64,000 nucleotides of DNA from Ahaetulla prasina. Its lineage: Eukaryota; Chordata; Lepidosauria; Squamata; Colubridae. Position 1 is the first letter of the stretch; the number at the start of each line of letters is the position of its first letter. The stretch is from assembly GCF_028640845.1 (NCBI RefSeq), contig NC_080542.1:64741064-64805063 (forward strand), written 5' to 3'. A program made the position numbers and the translations under genes. The notes beneath the pieces are model-generated. The model saw only the letters and a program-made list of their open reading frames with translations. It ran no database searches and was not told where the DNA came from. Of this stretch, positions 47,781 through 60,229 are shown piece after piece.

Positions 47781-50700
47781 TGGTGTTCCATACAAATCTT
47801 AATAAAGATTATCACTTAGCTTAGTTTTTCAAGATTACTGGCAATCAGATGGATCCTGCAATTAACAATGATTATTACTGAAACAGTGGATTTCTGGAAT
47901 CCTAAAATAGTTTTCCCAATTAATTTGACCTAACAATGAATAGATGCATACTGATGTTAGGGAAACAGAGAACTTGTTAGATTACTTTTGAAAAAGAAAA
48001 TAACAAGTGCACAATAATTTATGTTCAAGGTTTTTTTTTTCCAAAACAGAAGAAAGACAGTCACAGTCTGTTAATTGTCTTATTAGAATGATGATAGATT
48101 TGAAATAGTTTTAAGCATTTTCCAGGAACTGAACATGTCACATGATCTTTCAAAAGATTCTCCAAAATTTGGATTATACATCTGGATTATGCAATTTGTC
48201 AAGGTAGCCAAGGCTACTAAGTTTTTGGTTTCTGGTTAGAACATTGAAGAACATTACATTAGTTCTTATTACAACTGCAGTAGCTGAAAGATGGTTATCT
48301 GGAATTAAATCTGTTAAAAGGAAAAAAGCCTAAACAAGAAGGTCATCAGAAGAAGTTTGACATGATTTTTAGAAATCACAACACAGGAGGCCAACATTTT
48401 GAAATATTGAAAGCAAGTAGCATAAACCAAATTGGCTTTTCCTGACAAATGCATTGTTTATGTTCTGTCAGTTGTTATGGATAACAACTGCATTTGTACA
48501 AAGTAGCATGGCAAGTCAATAAAAGTCATTGCCTGCTGCATGTTGAGTAAATGAGGTCTCAGTAGGATGCAGTTGCTGGAGAATAACATAAAATGTAGCA
48601 TCTGAAAGTCAGCAATACTTGGATTTCTAAAGCCTTGCATTTTGAAGTTTGTCCTCAATTCTGATGCCTTAGGTGTTTGCTATAACTATATATTGTGACT
48701 AATGCATCTTCATTCAGTGATCTTGTGTGAACAAAACACTAAAATCTATCTCAAACACAATCAGACTGCAAAGAGTAAAATAAACAACTAACCAACTGGA
48801 ACTTAATTTATACTATTTGCTGTAGGACTTGGTATTTATTAATAAAACCAATGGTTATATTCTTCAAATACTAATTTTTCATTATATGTACCAGTACATC
48901 TTTATAAACATAAAGGAATGCATAATATCAGTATAAACATGACTCCTTTCTTTCATTCCTTGATCAAAAGGAATAAATGGAATTTATGTTTTTAATGCAT
49001 TCACTATAGATTATTCTTCAGTTTTGAGAAAACCGGTGAGATGTGGAATTGTGCACTTGTCTCTGAAGGTATATAAAAATATGCAAACATTAGCAGTCTA
49101 CAGATAGGATTTTAACATCACCCATTAATTATAGATGATGCTGATGCTGGGCAATGCAAATTGATCACAGATGCATTCTACCTACATGTTAATTTGAATA
49201 GCCCCCAAGGACATTCTGGGCATTGTCTGAGAAAAAAGCAATAGTACCAGGTAGAAAATATTAATGTTGAGTGACTAACAGGCTAACTATTGAATTGTCA
49301 TTATCCAGTTCTATGTATTCTCCCATATCAGGTGATGCTTTTCATTCTTATTAGGCATTCTTACTGCCTGTTCAATTTGTATCTGTATTCAGTATACTCA
49401 TCTGTATGAGTATTGGTTACAGATGTTACACAACCAGCATTCTTTTTAACCTATATTAGACAATGTATGTACACGCACATAAAATTGCTTTTTTACTCTT
49501 ATTTCTTCATCATATTATTTCAACAAGCATCTGCTAAGGAATAGTAATGTCCTTCTACAATAGCAATCATATTGTTTTCCAGTAAGAAGCAAGTTATTTT
49601 ATCCTATTCATAGCAGACTGAAAGAATGCTTATCTGCCTTCATTTATTGTGTGATCACAATTTTTGCCAATTACTTACTCTCCCCAAAAAAGCCATGTTT
49701 ACATTCCATTTTCTTATTAAAATATAAAAATAAAGAAATGGCAGAGAGAGATTTAAACATTATTTTCTTTTACTTTTTGTCTTCTGATGACCTCTCCTGG
49801 CTAAGCTTTTCATTATCTTTAAAATAAATAGTTCAATATCTTCATCATTTTTAAATCTTATCATCCATTGATAGTTTAACTGTTGTAATCATTTAAAAAT
49901 GTATTTGTAATATTAATTACCAAAGCATAGGATTAAATGGTATTGTATATTTTATTTGTATGAGATTATATGAGATTCAAAGTTTATATATATTTACCCT
50001 AATCTTAGTCTTATAGAGAAATACTTAGTAGTTTAGTTACTTCTACTAAATGAAACAACTAGAATGTTTAATACATTTATTTATAAAGCAATTCTAGGAT
50101 TTAATGTTCTTTTGTGCCAAGTTATATGTGACTATGTACATTGACTTCAGCTGCTTCTCTATAACTGTAGTTATCCTTGCAATAAACAAACACACAGAGA
50201 GAGAGGCATACATGGTTAATAATAAAATTGAGTCATATTTTATTAAATAGTAAGGCTATGTAACATTTCAAACATAATGTATAAAAGATATTTGTGGTAC
50301 CTAAGCATATGTCATGAAGTGCAGAAAATAGTCATAAGGTGGGGGACTGAATCAGTCCTGTGGTAAAGATGCTAAATTCATATCACATGCTACCTTTTCA
50401 AAATGGAATCTGAACCATTGCATTCCTCTATTAAATAGAATACATGGTTTATATCATTGACTTGCATTATGAGAGTTCTATAACTAATCCTGCAGTGATA
50501 TGGATCATACCCAATCTACATCCATAACATTCAGAAGACTGCTCTTCAAATCAATCTTCAAAAAATGTTCTCCCATCATGCAATTACTTAACCAATTTCT
50601 GCATCAAAACAAACAAGCAATAAAAATCAGAGGTCGATCCAGTATATAAGTATAAGTATATTCTTGCCAAGAAACTCAAATATCTGTAAAATAGGTTCAC

Positions 50701-52560
50701 TGAAAGATTTACAAATAAGAACGCTTAGGTAGCATTAAGACTTTTTAGACTTTGTTTTAAATCACTTTTACTATTTCACTTTCACTTCAGGTAGATAAAG
50801 AGTTTCCTCACTTTATGTGAATTATCTATTTTGTGATTGAAAAAGTCATAACCTTAAGAAAAAAAGGTTGGATATATGCTGCAGAAAAGCTGAGCATATT
50901 TGTCAGTACATTTGGATTACAAAATTTGGTACCAAACCCCCTTTTTGTTCAGGTTTTTACAATATGAAAATTCATCTCATTTGAAGTTTGAAGAGAATCT
51001 AACTTTAGCATAAAGTAAGGGACATCTGAGCTTTTACGCTTTTCTGCACAACTGTATTTGACTAATTTTTGATATGTTAGTATATAATTTGGTTTGATGG
51101 ATTTGTTCAAGGAAGCAGTTTTAGTTATATGGTTTGATTTTGTTTCTGCCTCTATGCATCTCCCTATCAGTCAATTCCACTTCTACTTTATCAATGTAGT
51201 TACAATAATACAACTATCTGTTTAACCGGAAGCAGCCAGTAGGCAGTAGATGGGGAAGGCAGAGAGAGAGAGAGGGAGAGAAGGGGAAGGGGTAGAGAGG
51301 GTGGAAAGGAGGGGAACAGGGAGGAGAGGAACACACATTCTCAGAAACTAAAAAACAAATATGGCTATATAAAACCTATTTATGTACTGTTTTTTCAGGC
51401 TTCTGAAGAAATAAATTCTCAAATTCTTTCTTTACAAAGGTATATTGTCTAACCTTTTGATTGATTTATACCTAAATCCAAATTTGAATACTATTAAAAC
51501 TAATTATGTGTGTGTCCATATATGCATGTACGTATATACACACATACATACTCGTAATACAATTCTAGGAAGTATCATAAACAAACCTCCTATAAGCCAC
51601 TCATATAACAATAGTGTGTACACGCGTGTATATGCATTAAAGTATAATCTTGCACTTTAATACTTATATGTACCTGAAGAAAGCTATGCAAGATTTGGAT
51701 TTCAACAAATTGGACATCAAATATTGATTCTGCAGAGCAAGGATGACAGAGTCTTTCTTTCCTTCACTTTCTCTTTCTTATATACAGTATCACTGCATAT
51801 ATTAACTGGGATGAAATCAATATTAAGAGAAATCCAACAGCACTAAGCAAAGGGCCCAGCATTAGATTATTTCTAAAAGACGAAATAAATTAATGAGATT
51901 ATTTGGTTCATGTGTTAAGCCATGTTTTTCTTAATATCCCATAAGACATAATAATAAGACATTTGCACTTCTTTAACTTGTGACACAACTTACCATCATA
52001 CCTCTTTTTACCAAACTTGGACTTTTATCAAATAGGTATAGAGGCTATTCCTCTAATCAAGCCGTAGATTACCCCCCATTTATAGCTGTCATTCCTCACT
52101 AATGCACTAAGGACCCAAAGATCAGCAACCAAGATTTTCTTCAAATATGATTGAGCTCTGATATCACTTTTTCTCTTTGTGACAAAATAAACAAGTAACT
52201 CTATTGTAAGTAGTAGATGGAAATATGCTGAGTCAAATACTACCAGCTTTGGCTATTAAATCTTCAGTATGACTAATTATAAGAAAACAGCGTACCATAC
52301 TTGTGTTCCCCAAAAGCAGAATAGTCAGCACTATGTATCATATGCATGTAGATCATTTGGAAGAGAAAGTCAAACTGCCAATCTTTGGTTGTAAATAATT
52401 CCATAAATTAGAAAAGCAGTTTTCTACAAGAATTAGGCAAACAACAGAATATTTCACTCTGATATCAAACAACTAATACTACAAACAGGCATGTACTGTA
52501 AACTTGTTAGGTTTCTGCACGTATTGAATCTCCTTAGGGCACCTACTCGACGTAAAATCT
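47781..52560. other. Long AT-rich stretch, no genes recognised
   Basis: Almost 5 kb without recognisable transposon ends or coding bias. It may be intron of the gene whose first-exon candidates lie at 53-57 kb. The only marked tract is the purine-rich run at 51258. Confidence 0.45.
51258..51332 (+). repeat. Purine-rich (GA/GGGA) tract
   Basis: About 75 bases almost entirely of A and G (gagagagagagggagagaag and following), flanked by normal AT-rich DNA. Confidence 0.8.
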
Positions 52561-52992
52561 CACTGACTCACCGGATAGGTGCTGTCATAACAGCTCTTCT
52601 GAAGGCTTATATTTTACTGATTTTGCTTCAAGAAACGAAACTTTATTCATCAGAATCAGCCGCAAAATTCCCCATTATCGCCCCAGGGACCCACTCTCTT
52701 CTGTGCTCACTAGCACTTTGCTTTTCAGAAATCAGCTCCAGAAAACCCCTACTAAGAATGGGAAAACAAAAACTTCAAAAAAAGCCAACCAGCATTCGCT
52801 AGCTTGTTCCCTCGGTTCAACTAAATGCCGTCAATACTTCGGTTCTACGAAAAGCCGGCACCGGTCTTGCGATTTTCCGATCTTCCCTGCAGCAATTCCA
52901 AACGATCTGCAAGCCTTTATTTGACTTCCTTTACTAACCTGCCTCATTAAACAAAACCTGTCACTGCCTCAATGAGGAAGCACGGTACTTAC

Positions 52993-53086
52993 GGGAGGAC
53001 GGAAAGGCTGTCCGGACTCTGTCGCTGATGTTGCTCAAAATCCACAGGAAGAGAGCTCTTTTGAAGGCAGCGCGAATCCCAGCCAT
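52993..53086 (-). CDS. Candidate first coding exon A, leader peptide, unidentified gene
   Basis: The ATG (53086-53084) follows gaaggtgcagg. The exon encodes 31 codons plus one base and stops at a perfect GTAAGT splice donor (plus-strand acttac, 52987-52992). The peptide has a short basic start, a hydrophobic run RALFLWILSNI at residues 10-20, then DRVRTAFPSS. It could be a signal peptide or a targeting leader. Two tandem relatives at 55274 and 57275 keep the frame, the LFLWI core, the donor and the phase. Upstream is a CpG-rich region. No downstream exon was found in the window; the gene would run leftward. Family unknown. Expression evidence would be needed to call it real. Confidence 0.55.
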
Positions 53087-53329
53087 CCTGCACCTTCAAA
53101 CTGTTAGTCCCAGGTATCAGTTGGAAATATTCTAATTGCGTCTTCCTCTTTCTTCAATCTTCCTCTGCTGCTTGTCACCTTGAGGGAAATGTCACTGTCG
53201 TCTGTCGAAGTTCCCGAGACTTCAGCGTTCTTTATCTTTTGGAATATAGGTAAGCAACTTCACTTCAGGATTTCAGATCAATAGGAACAGATGTCACTTT
53301 ACAGGATAAGATCTCGGGGAGAGAGAGCA

Positions 53330-53920
53330 GCTTTCGGGAATAAGCGCTCCTTCAACCGCCGTAGCTGAAATCACAGCTGCTCAGCTTTTTCTGTAAAGAG
53401 AAGGCGTGCTTCAAAAAGCTTTCCCTTGCCCGGCTGCCGGGCTGCCGCTGAATTGATCCGCGGGACTCAAACGCACGCCACAGCCAGTCAGAAAGCAGGC
53501 ACGCATTCCGATCGGGCGAGCGGGCGATGGAGACGTTCCCGCCGCAGAGCAGCAACCTTACAGCCTCTGTCTTCCTATAACCACCATTCGCCAGCAGAAG
53601 GAAACACTGCGGTCGCCACCGCGACTAAAAGTGGTAAGAGCATAACCAGCAACCTACAGGCGCCGAGGGAGGAGAGAGAATCCTACGCGTCCCTCCTGCT
53701 CCTCTCTGTCTTTTCGGCGGCTCCTCCTCTTCCGCGTACCCCCCGCTCGCTGAAAGAGCCACCTCCCCAAGTCTTCCCCACTTATACTTTTAAACCTAAA
53801 GGGAGATAAAACAACAGCCCCAGCCTTGCGCAGTGGGCCTTGCAGGAGTCGCTAGAGAGCAGAGAGCGGCTGCCCTGAGCAGCAGAGCAATGCAAGTATT
53901 GCTATCCATGGTACTGAACT
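53330..53920 (-). promoter_or_regulatory. CpG-island-like promoter region of unit A
   Basis: The densest CpG cluster in the window: gccgggctgccgctgaattg, gatcgggcgagcgggcgatg, gttcccgccgcag, gtcgccaccgcgac. It lies 250-830 bases upstream of the ATG of exon A on the minus strand. A TATA-like element (minus-strand tttaaaagtataagtggg, about 53777-53796) is inside. The rest of the window is CpG-poor, so this stretch is probably unmethylated in the germ line and acts as a promoter. Confidence 0.6.
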
Positions 53921-54084
53921 TGGAAACCTCTCCTTCGTGATCTTGGCAGGAGGTTTGGGGTTGGGGGTTTTATTTTCCGCTTTCAAGGGACCTAAAAAGA
54001 GGTCGCCAATAAATCGACATTCCTCTTTTTCCTACTTCTCTTCTTCTTTGTTTCCCCTTCAGAATGAGATGGTATTGCTCCCTG

Positions 54085-54180
54085 TGCTCCAGCCTCCTGG
54101 GATCCAGCTACAAACGAAGCAGTCTAGCCAGCAAGTCTTCCGAGCGGTCCTAAGCACTCAAAATAGGAGCTCGGTATCCT
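54085..54180. promoter_or_regulatory. Conserved non-coding block, unit A
   Basis: ccagcctcctgggatccagc and agtcttccgagcggtcctaa recur at 56355-56450 with roughly four in five bases kept. The open frames of the two copies differ, so conservation is not at protein level. Possibly a distal promoter, an untranslated exon or an enhancer. Confidence 0.5.
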
Positions 54181-54470
54181 GCTTGTAAAAGGCTCCACTG
54201 TGAATTTGGTTGTTTGTATATATTCGTGTATTGCGGGTACAGATACACATGGAAGAAACCAAGAAAAAATTGTACTAAGGTAATAGGACAGGACAGGAAG
54301 CAACCAGACGGGTTTTGTGAGTTTGATTAGAAATTGCATCCAAAAGTCATCTCTGCCTGTTTCTTCCCCTTTCCACACGCTCAGACCCCATAATATGTTC
54401 AGATGAGGGTTACTGAGCTCTATTTCTTAAGATATAATGTTTATTATAATTTCATTTTAGTTATTTGAAT

Positions 54471-54760
54471 GTACAGTTAATGCATCTCTCTTTTTAAAAA
54501 ACTGTTATACTTCCTACTTCATTTAGAAGGGAAAAATAAAAGCGCTGCTGCTTTTTAGAGGTAATTTAATAGAAGTTTGCAAGAAAACCTGTTTCTTTAG
54601 GTATTGGACAAGCCATTGTATACAATAATAACAAATGCTGGCATTTTGTTTAATGATTTAAACTTATAAACCTAAAAATCTGCTCCTACCTCAGTAGTTC
54701 TGGCAATAAGATCATATCTTCTCAGGAATTACCACCCATTGTAAAATCCACTGGCCCTTC
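54471..54760. other. AT-rich spacer between units A and B
   Basis: No feature recognised. Confidence 0.4.
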
Positions 54761-55273
54761 AACTGGTCATTAACCACTTCTATAACACACTTTTAGAAAG
54801 CTGGTAGCTAATCTTAATTTTGCTTTAAGAAACAAAACTTTATTCTTTTCCTTGAATTTTGCCACCTTCAACTAATTTATGAAACCTATTATTGTCACAA
54901 GGAATAACTCTCCACTGTGCACATGAACCTTTAGTGTTTTAGAAGTTTTTCCCCCCGTATTTTGATATGGCCCATGGGCTAATCAGCAACAATAAACTGT
55001 TTTAAAAGTCAGAGTCCAGAAAATCCTACAAAAAGTGACCAAAGAAAGAACTGCCTCAATCAGCATTGTCATTTCAACAAAATGACAGCATCATTCATCA
55101 GCATCTTCATTTCAAAGAATTGACTCCAGCTCTATTTTCTAACACTAACCAATGAGAAAGACTCTTCCAACATCAGTCCAAACACCAACTTTGAACCCAT
55201 ATATGATTTCTCATATCTTCCTGTCCAATCAATCAAACATTATGCATGAATGGAACACTCTGGAAGTACTTAC

Positions 55274-55370
55274 GAAAGGAAGCAAGGGCTGTCTGGGTTC
55301 TGCCACTGATGTTGCTGAAAATCCACAGGAAGAGAGCTGCTCTGCAGCTAGCATGGAGAAGCACAACCAT
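55274..55370 (-). CDS. Candidate first coding exon B, leader peptide, unidentified gene
   Basis: The ATG (55370-55368) after ggaggtgcagg opens 32 codons plus one base, ending at GTAAGT (plus-strand acttac, 55268-55273). The leader has a hydrophobic core CRAALFLWIFSNISG, then RTQTALASF. Compared with exon A it is three bases longer, so frame and splice phase are kept. The neighbouring text (cctgcacctccag, ggcgacagttgtaaataagc) aligns with A upstream. It could be an alternative first exon of the same gene, the first exon of a duplicated gene, or a decaying copy. Confidence 0.5.
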
Positions 55371-56354
55371 CCTGCACCTCCAGATCTATCTCCCCCCACT
55401 TAGTCTCAGGCGACAGTTGTAAATAAGCTCTTGCTGGGTCTTTCTCAGATCTCCCTCTGCTTACCAATTGTCACTTTTGGGGTAAAAGTCAGGTACAGTT
55501 ACCTATTTTATTGGTTTACACGAAGTCCCGAACACTTTGATGTTCCTTTTCTCTTGATATATGCAAGCCTTCTTCGAGGTGCAACGCCAAACGAAGTATG
55601 AGAGACAGTGAGGTCACTTCGTAGGGAGAAGGGCTTGGACAGACGGAGTGGGATATTGGAAGAAAATGCTTTGCCTGCTGTCCCGAGCTAAAACCGCTAC
55701 GGCTGAGTCCTTCTTCCCATATAGCAGAGGGCTGCTTCTGAGAGCTTTCCTCAGCCTGGCTCCTCTGTACAGGTACGCGAAGCTCACATGCACAGCCAAC
55801 CAGAGGGCAGACTATCATTTAGATCAGCCAGCAAGCTATAGAAACACTCCGGCCCTGCTTTTATTCTTCATTCGCCAGCAGAAGGAAATGCTATCGCCGC
55901 CACCATGACTAGCAGCAATGGTAATATAACCAACAACCAAAAAAGGGGGAGGAGGCAGATTGGGAGGAGAAATGCTCCCCTCCCGTTTCTCTGCCTTTTC
56001 GCCGGCTCTCCCTTCTCTTCCGTATACTTCCCGCTAGCTGGAAGAGCCGCCTATCGAACTTCTCTAGTTTTAAAACGAAAGGAAGCTAAAGGAGTATCAG
56101 CAGCCCTGCGCAAAAGCCGGTGCAGGAATGGCTACAAGAGAATGGGGAGCCGCGGCTCTCACACTTCTCAACGACGATGGTGCTGCCCATGGTATTGAAT
56201 TTAGAACCCTCTCTTTCCAATCTTAAGGACATTTTGTCCCCTTATTTTTGCTTTGAACCGAAAAATAACCAGACGCTTCCTATCTTTTGCATATTTCTCT
56301 TCTTCTTTGCAGCCCCCTCCCCCGCCTTCAAACTGAGGTGGTATAGGCTGTCTC

Positions 56355-56450
56355 TGCTCCAGCCTCCTGGGATCCAACTACCATCGAAGCAGTTCAGCCA
56401 GAAAGTCTTCCGAGCGGTCCTAAGCACTCATATTGGTTGCTCAGCATCTT
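56355..56450. promoter_or_regulatory. Conserved non-coding block, unit B
   Basis: Partner of 54085-54180. An A run (56456-56472) follows directly on the right. Confidence 0.5.
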
Positions 56451-56819
56451 GCCTTTAAAAAAAAAAAAAAAAGCAAGCAAGAAGGACTGCTACTGCGGAA
56501 GGCTCCATTGCTGATCTCCGTGTATGTGTGTGTGTCTGTGCGCAATTAAAAATACACGTATGGGAAGAGGCAAGGAAGAAAAGCTATGTTAAAATCACCC
56601 GACAAGAATTTGTAATGCAATTATTGTAGGTTTTGCATCCAAAAATCCACTTCTCTCTATTTCTCTCCTCTTTCACTCACTCTGACTCCACAAAGTCTCA
56701 GATGTGATTTAGGATACAGTGCTTCTTGTTATAATTTTATTTTGATTAATTATGTATATAATTAATACATTCACTTATTTTTAACTCATATGTTTGCCAC
56801 TTTCAGCTCAGTAGATTTT

Positions 56820-57735
56820 GTGACTAAATTAAAATTTCTCAAGAGAAAAGAAACCACCCAAGTGAAATCCATTGAACTATTTTATCAATTTTGCCTCATG
56901 AAGCAAAATTTTCCTTTTTGAAAAAAAAAAGCTTCTTTCAATCAAGTTATCCACAAAGTTATCTGCTGTCACCCAACTTCTCATTCTCCAGAATGCTTAC
57001 TTTGCTATTTAGATTTCAGAAAATTCTTTGAAGACTGAGGGTAGCAAGTATTTTTTAGAAAGCCAATCAGTAACCCATTCCCCTGGATACAACTAAATGC
57101 AATACCAGCATTTTATTCCAATAGAAATTGGCATCGTCTCCACATTCTAACAGTCCAGGCAGCAATTGTCCTAAAAAAAATTCCCCAAAGCAATTCTGAG
57201 TCCTTACAGGATTTTCCTTTATCAACCTGCTCCAGAAAGGATTCTGGTAAATAACACAGAAACTGAGTACTTACGTGAGGTCAGAAGTGCTGCCCAGACT
57301 CTGCTACTAATGCCACTAAAAATCCATAAGAAGAGAACTGCTCTGCAGCCAAGATTGAGCCCCACAGTCATTTTGCACTTCCAGGCTTTCCTTAGTCCCT
57401 GGCACCAGTTGAAATAAGCTCTTACTGAATCGTCTTCTCTCCTTGCTCACAAACTGTAGGAGGGATGGAGATCATTTCTTGGGGCTTGGAGAGATGGAGT
57501 GGATTATGGAAAGGAACGCTTTATCTGCAAACAGACTGCACCTTTCTTTTCCCACAATAGAAGGCTGTTCACCAAAGCCTCTGAAATCTGCCTGCCTTTT
57601 TTCTTCTTGGAGAACTACCTTAGCAGAGCACTCACATTAGCTGCCAGCCAGGTATAATGGCAAACAGCCATTGAGTTCAAGCAAGCATGTGACAGAGACA
57701 CTAAGGCACTCTTTGTGCAGGAAAAGTCATGTAAA
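56820..57735 (-). repeat. Tandem unit C, lacking the distal promoter
   Basis: Shares ttttgcctcatgaagcaaaa (56889), gatacaactaaatgcaatac (57085, against 52817 in A), the exon at 57275-57371 and gcactcacattagctgccag (57630, against 55784 in B). Similarity stops near 57735, so the GC-rich upstream region and conserved block of A and B are absent. Confidence 0.65.
57275..57371 (-). CDS. Candidate first coding exon C, leader peptide, unidentified gene
   Basis: The ATG (57371-57369) opens 32 codons plus one base to a GTAAGT donor (plus-strand acttac, 57269-57274). The leader core is CRAVLFLWIFSGIS, then SRVWAALLTS. The length equals exon B and the phase equals both others. With no CpG-rich upstream part, this copy may have lost its promoter or use another one. 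The preserved frame and donor argue against long neutral decay, but 97 bases is short evidence. Confidence 0.45.
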
Positions 57736-58456
57736 ATCTAGTTCTGTTTTCATTCCCTCATCCCATCTCCACTACATTCTGAGTAGAAATACTGCATTCT
57801 ATTTTTATATAATGATATTTGCTCTTATAATTTGATTTTTCTAATTGGAGTGCATAACTAATACATCACTTATTTTCTAGCCCTTGTTTTGGCTTCACAA
57901 GATGAACACATGCATTAAAAAAAAATAATGTTGGCGTATTAAAGAAGTTTAAATTCATTTCCAAATGTAATGGGTAGGACAAGGGGTCACCAAACTCAGA
58001 TGGTTTATATTGGGATATAAGGCTACTTTTGTACTCTATGAAAATATAACAGCATCTTCTATATATATATATGAAATAAAAGTATGTAAGCTTGCCTGTC
58101 AAGACAATGATGAAGCTCTTTGATAGCAGTTTTAGCAGGAATGATCAGAGAGCACGCAAAAATTAAATCTCCTTTCTTCACTTTTTTGTTATGTTTGTGG
58201 GGATTTTCAAATCAACTTTGAGAATGAGAGATTGGATGTCTATTGAAAAACCTTTCTGGTTCCTTCCTGGCCAACAGATGTAGAGAAAATTGAGTGCCAC
58301 AGCACTTATATACATGTAGTACACCTAGATACTTATTGTTCAAGAATCTTTGCAGAGTAAAGATTATCCTTCTATAAGATGGACATATCACATTGATGGG
58401 CATTTTGTTAAACAATAAAAAATAATGGGGTTATTTGCTGTAAACTATTTTTTATG
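57736..58456. other. AT-rich DNA, nothing recognised
   Basis: No gene or repeat end; a short (AT)n run near 58059. Confidence 0.45.
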
Positions 58457-58879
58457 ACCCCTTCGTGGATTACTGCCTTGTCGTGGTGAAGGGGCTTGTG
58501 TACCTCAATGAAGCTATGAGCTATGCCATGCAGGGACATCCTAGATGGACAAGTCATAGCAGAGAGTTCTGACAAAACATGATCCACTGGAGAAGGAAAT
58601 GGCAACCCACTCCACTTCATCTTTGCTATGAAAACCCCATGGACAGTACCAAAAGGAAAAAAGATTTGACACCGGAAGATGAGCCCCTCAGGTTGGAAGG
58701 TGTCCAATATGCTACTGGGGAAGAGCAGAGGGCTAGTACTAGTAACGCCAGAAAGAGCGAAGCAACTGGGTCAAAGCCGAAAGGAAGCTCAGCTGTGGAT
58801 GCATCTGGTGGTGAAAGAAAAGTCTGATGCTGTAAAGATTTTTCTCCATAGGAGCCTAGAATGTAAGATTCATGAATCA

Positions 58880-59570
58880 AGCTGGACATGGTCAAACAAG
58901 AGATGACAAGACTGAACATAGACATCTTAGGAATCAGTGAACTAAAATGGACAGGAATGGGTGAATTTAATTCAGAGGACCATCAGGTATACTACTGTGG
59001 GCAAGAATCCCTCAGAAGAAACAGTAAAGAGAAGAGAAAGAACAGCAGCCTTCATAATCAGTAAAAGAGTAGGAAAAGCAATACTAGGATACAATTCCAA
59101 AAATGACAGAATGATCTCAGTTCGAATCCAAGGCAAACCATTCAATATCACAGTAATTCAAGTCTATGCCCCAACTACTGGTGCTGAAGAGAATGGAATT
59201 GATTGGTTCTATGAATCCCTACAGCACCTTATAGAATTAACACCAAAAAATGATGTCCTTATCATCATGGGGGATTGGAATGCTAAATTAGGAAGCCAAA
59301 AGATAAGCGGAATAACAGGCAAGTTTGGCCTTGGAGTACAAAATGAAGCAGGGCACAGGCTGATGAAATTTTGTCAAGAGAATACAATGGTCATAGCAAA
59401 CATTTTTTTCCAACAACCCAAGAGATGACTCTACACATGGACATCACCAGACAGTCAACACAGAAATTGACTATCTGCTCTGCAGCCAAAGATGGAGAAA
59501 CTCTATACAGTCAGTAAATCAAGACCATGAGGTGATGGTGGCTCAGATCATGAGCTTTTCATTGCAAAAT
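58880..59570 (+). pseudogene. BovB endonuclease domain remnant
   Basis: Readable motifs are ILGISELKWTG (metal-binding Glu, about 58925), VIQVYAPTTGAEE (about 59150) and IIMGDWNAKLG (about 59265). They belong to the AP-type endonuclease that nicks target DNA for RTE-clade LINEs. The frame 58961-59428 is open across the last two motifs. A frameshift after QQPKR ends it, before the C-terminal SDH segment, which is read in another frame near 59540 (GSDHELF-like). Confidence 0.85.
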
Positions 59571-60229
59571 TTAGGCTTAAATTGAAGGAAGTAGGGGAAA
59601 GCACTAGGCCACTCAGGTATGAACTAAATCATATCCTGATAAATATACAGTAGAGGTGACCAATAGATTTAAGGAATTAGATCTGATAGACAGAGTGCCT
59701 GAAGAACTATGGATGGAGGTTTGCAACATTGTACAAGAGGTAGCAACTAAAACCATCCCAAAGGAAAAAAAACTCAAGAAAGCAAAATGGCTGTCAGAGG
59801 AAGCTTTGCAAATAGCTGAGAAAAGGAGGGAAGTGAAAGGCAAAGGAGAAAAAGAAAGATACAACCAGTTGAATGCATAATTCCAGAGAATAGCTAGAAG
59901 AGATAAGAATACATTCTTAAATGAACAGTGCAAAGAAATAGAAGAAAACAATAAAATAGGGAGGACCAGGGATCTCTTTGAAGAAAATTGGAGATATGAA
60001 GGAAACATTTCATGCAAAGATGGGCATGATAAAGGACCAAAATGGCAGGGACCTAACAGAGGCAGGAGAGATTAAGAAGAAGTGGCAAAATTACACAGAA
60101 GAACTATACAAGAACGACCTTAACATCCCTGAAAACCACAATGGGGTGATTACTGACCTCGAGCCAGACATCCTAGAATATGAAGTCAAATGGGCCTTAG
60201 GAAATCTGAGCAACAACAAAGTTAGTGGA

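Larger units (their letters stand above)
52565..54470 (-). repeat. Tandem unit A: first-exon candidate plus CpG-rich upstream region
   Basis: Unit A shares ordered blocks with units B and C: ttttgcttcaagaaacgaaa at 52620, then the exon at 52993-53086. It also shares upstream blocks with B, ending at gcggtcctaagcactcaaaa (54145). Spacing of the exons is about 2.28 kb to B and 2.0 kb from B to C. The limits are approximate because the ends have diverged. Confidence 0.7.
54765..56720 (-). repeat. Tandem unit B
   Basis: Ordered blocks in common with A: ttttgctttaagaaacaaaa (54822), exon at 55274-55370, cattcgccagcagaaggaaa (55869, against 53585 in A), ccatggtattgaatttagaa (56188, against 53908), and the block at 56355. 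CpG pairs are fewer than in A but still present near 55960-56110. Confidence 0.7.

Noticed and set aside
53426..53809. 127-codon plus-strand open frame in the CpG-rich region of unit A
   Set aside because: The homologous part of unit B (55905-56198) is open in an unrelated frame, so the protein is not conserved. It is a promoter-like GC-rich stretch on the opposite strand to the exon candidates.
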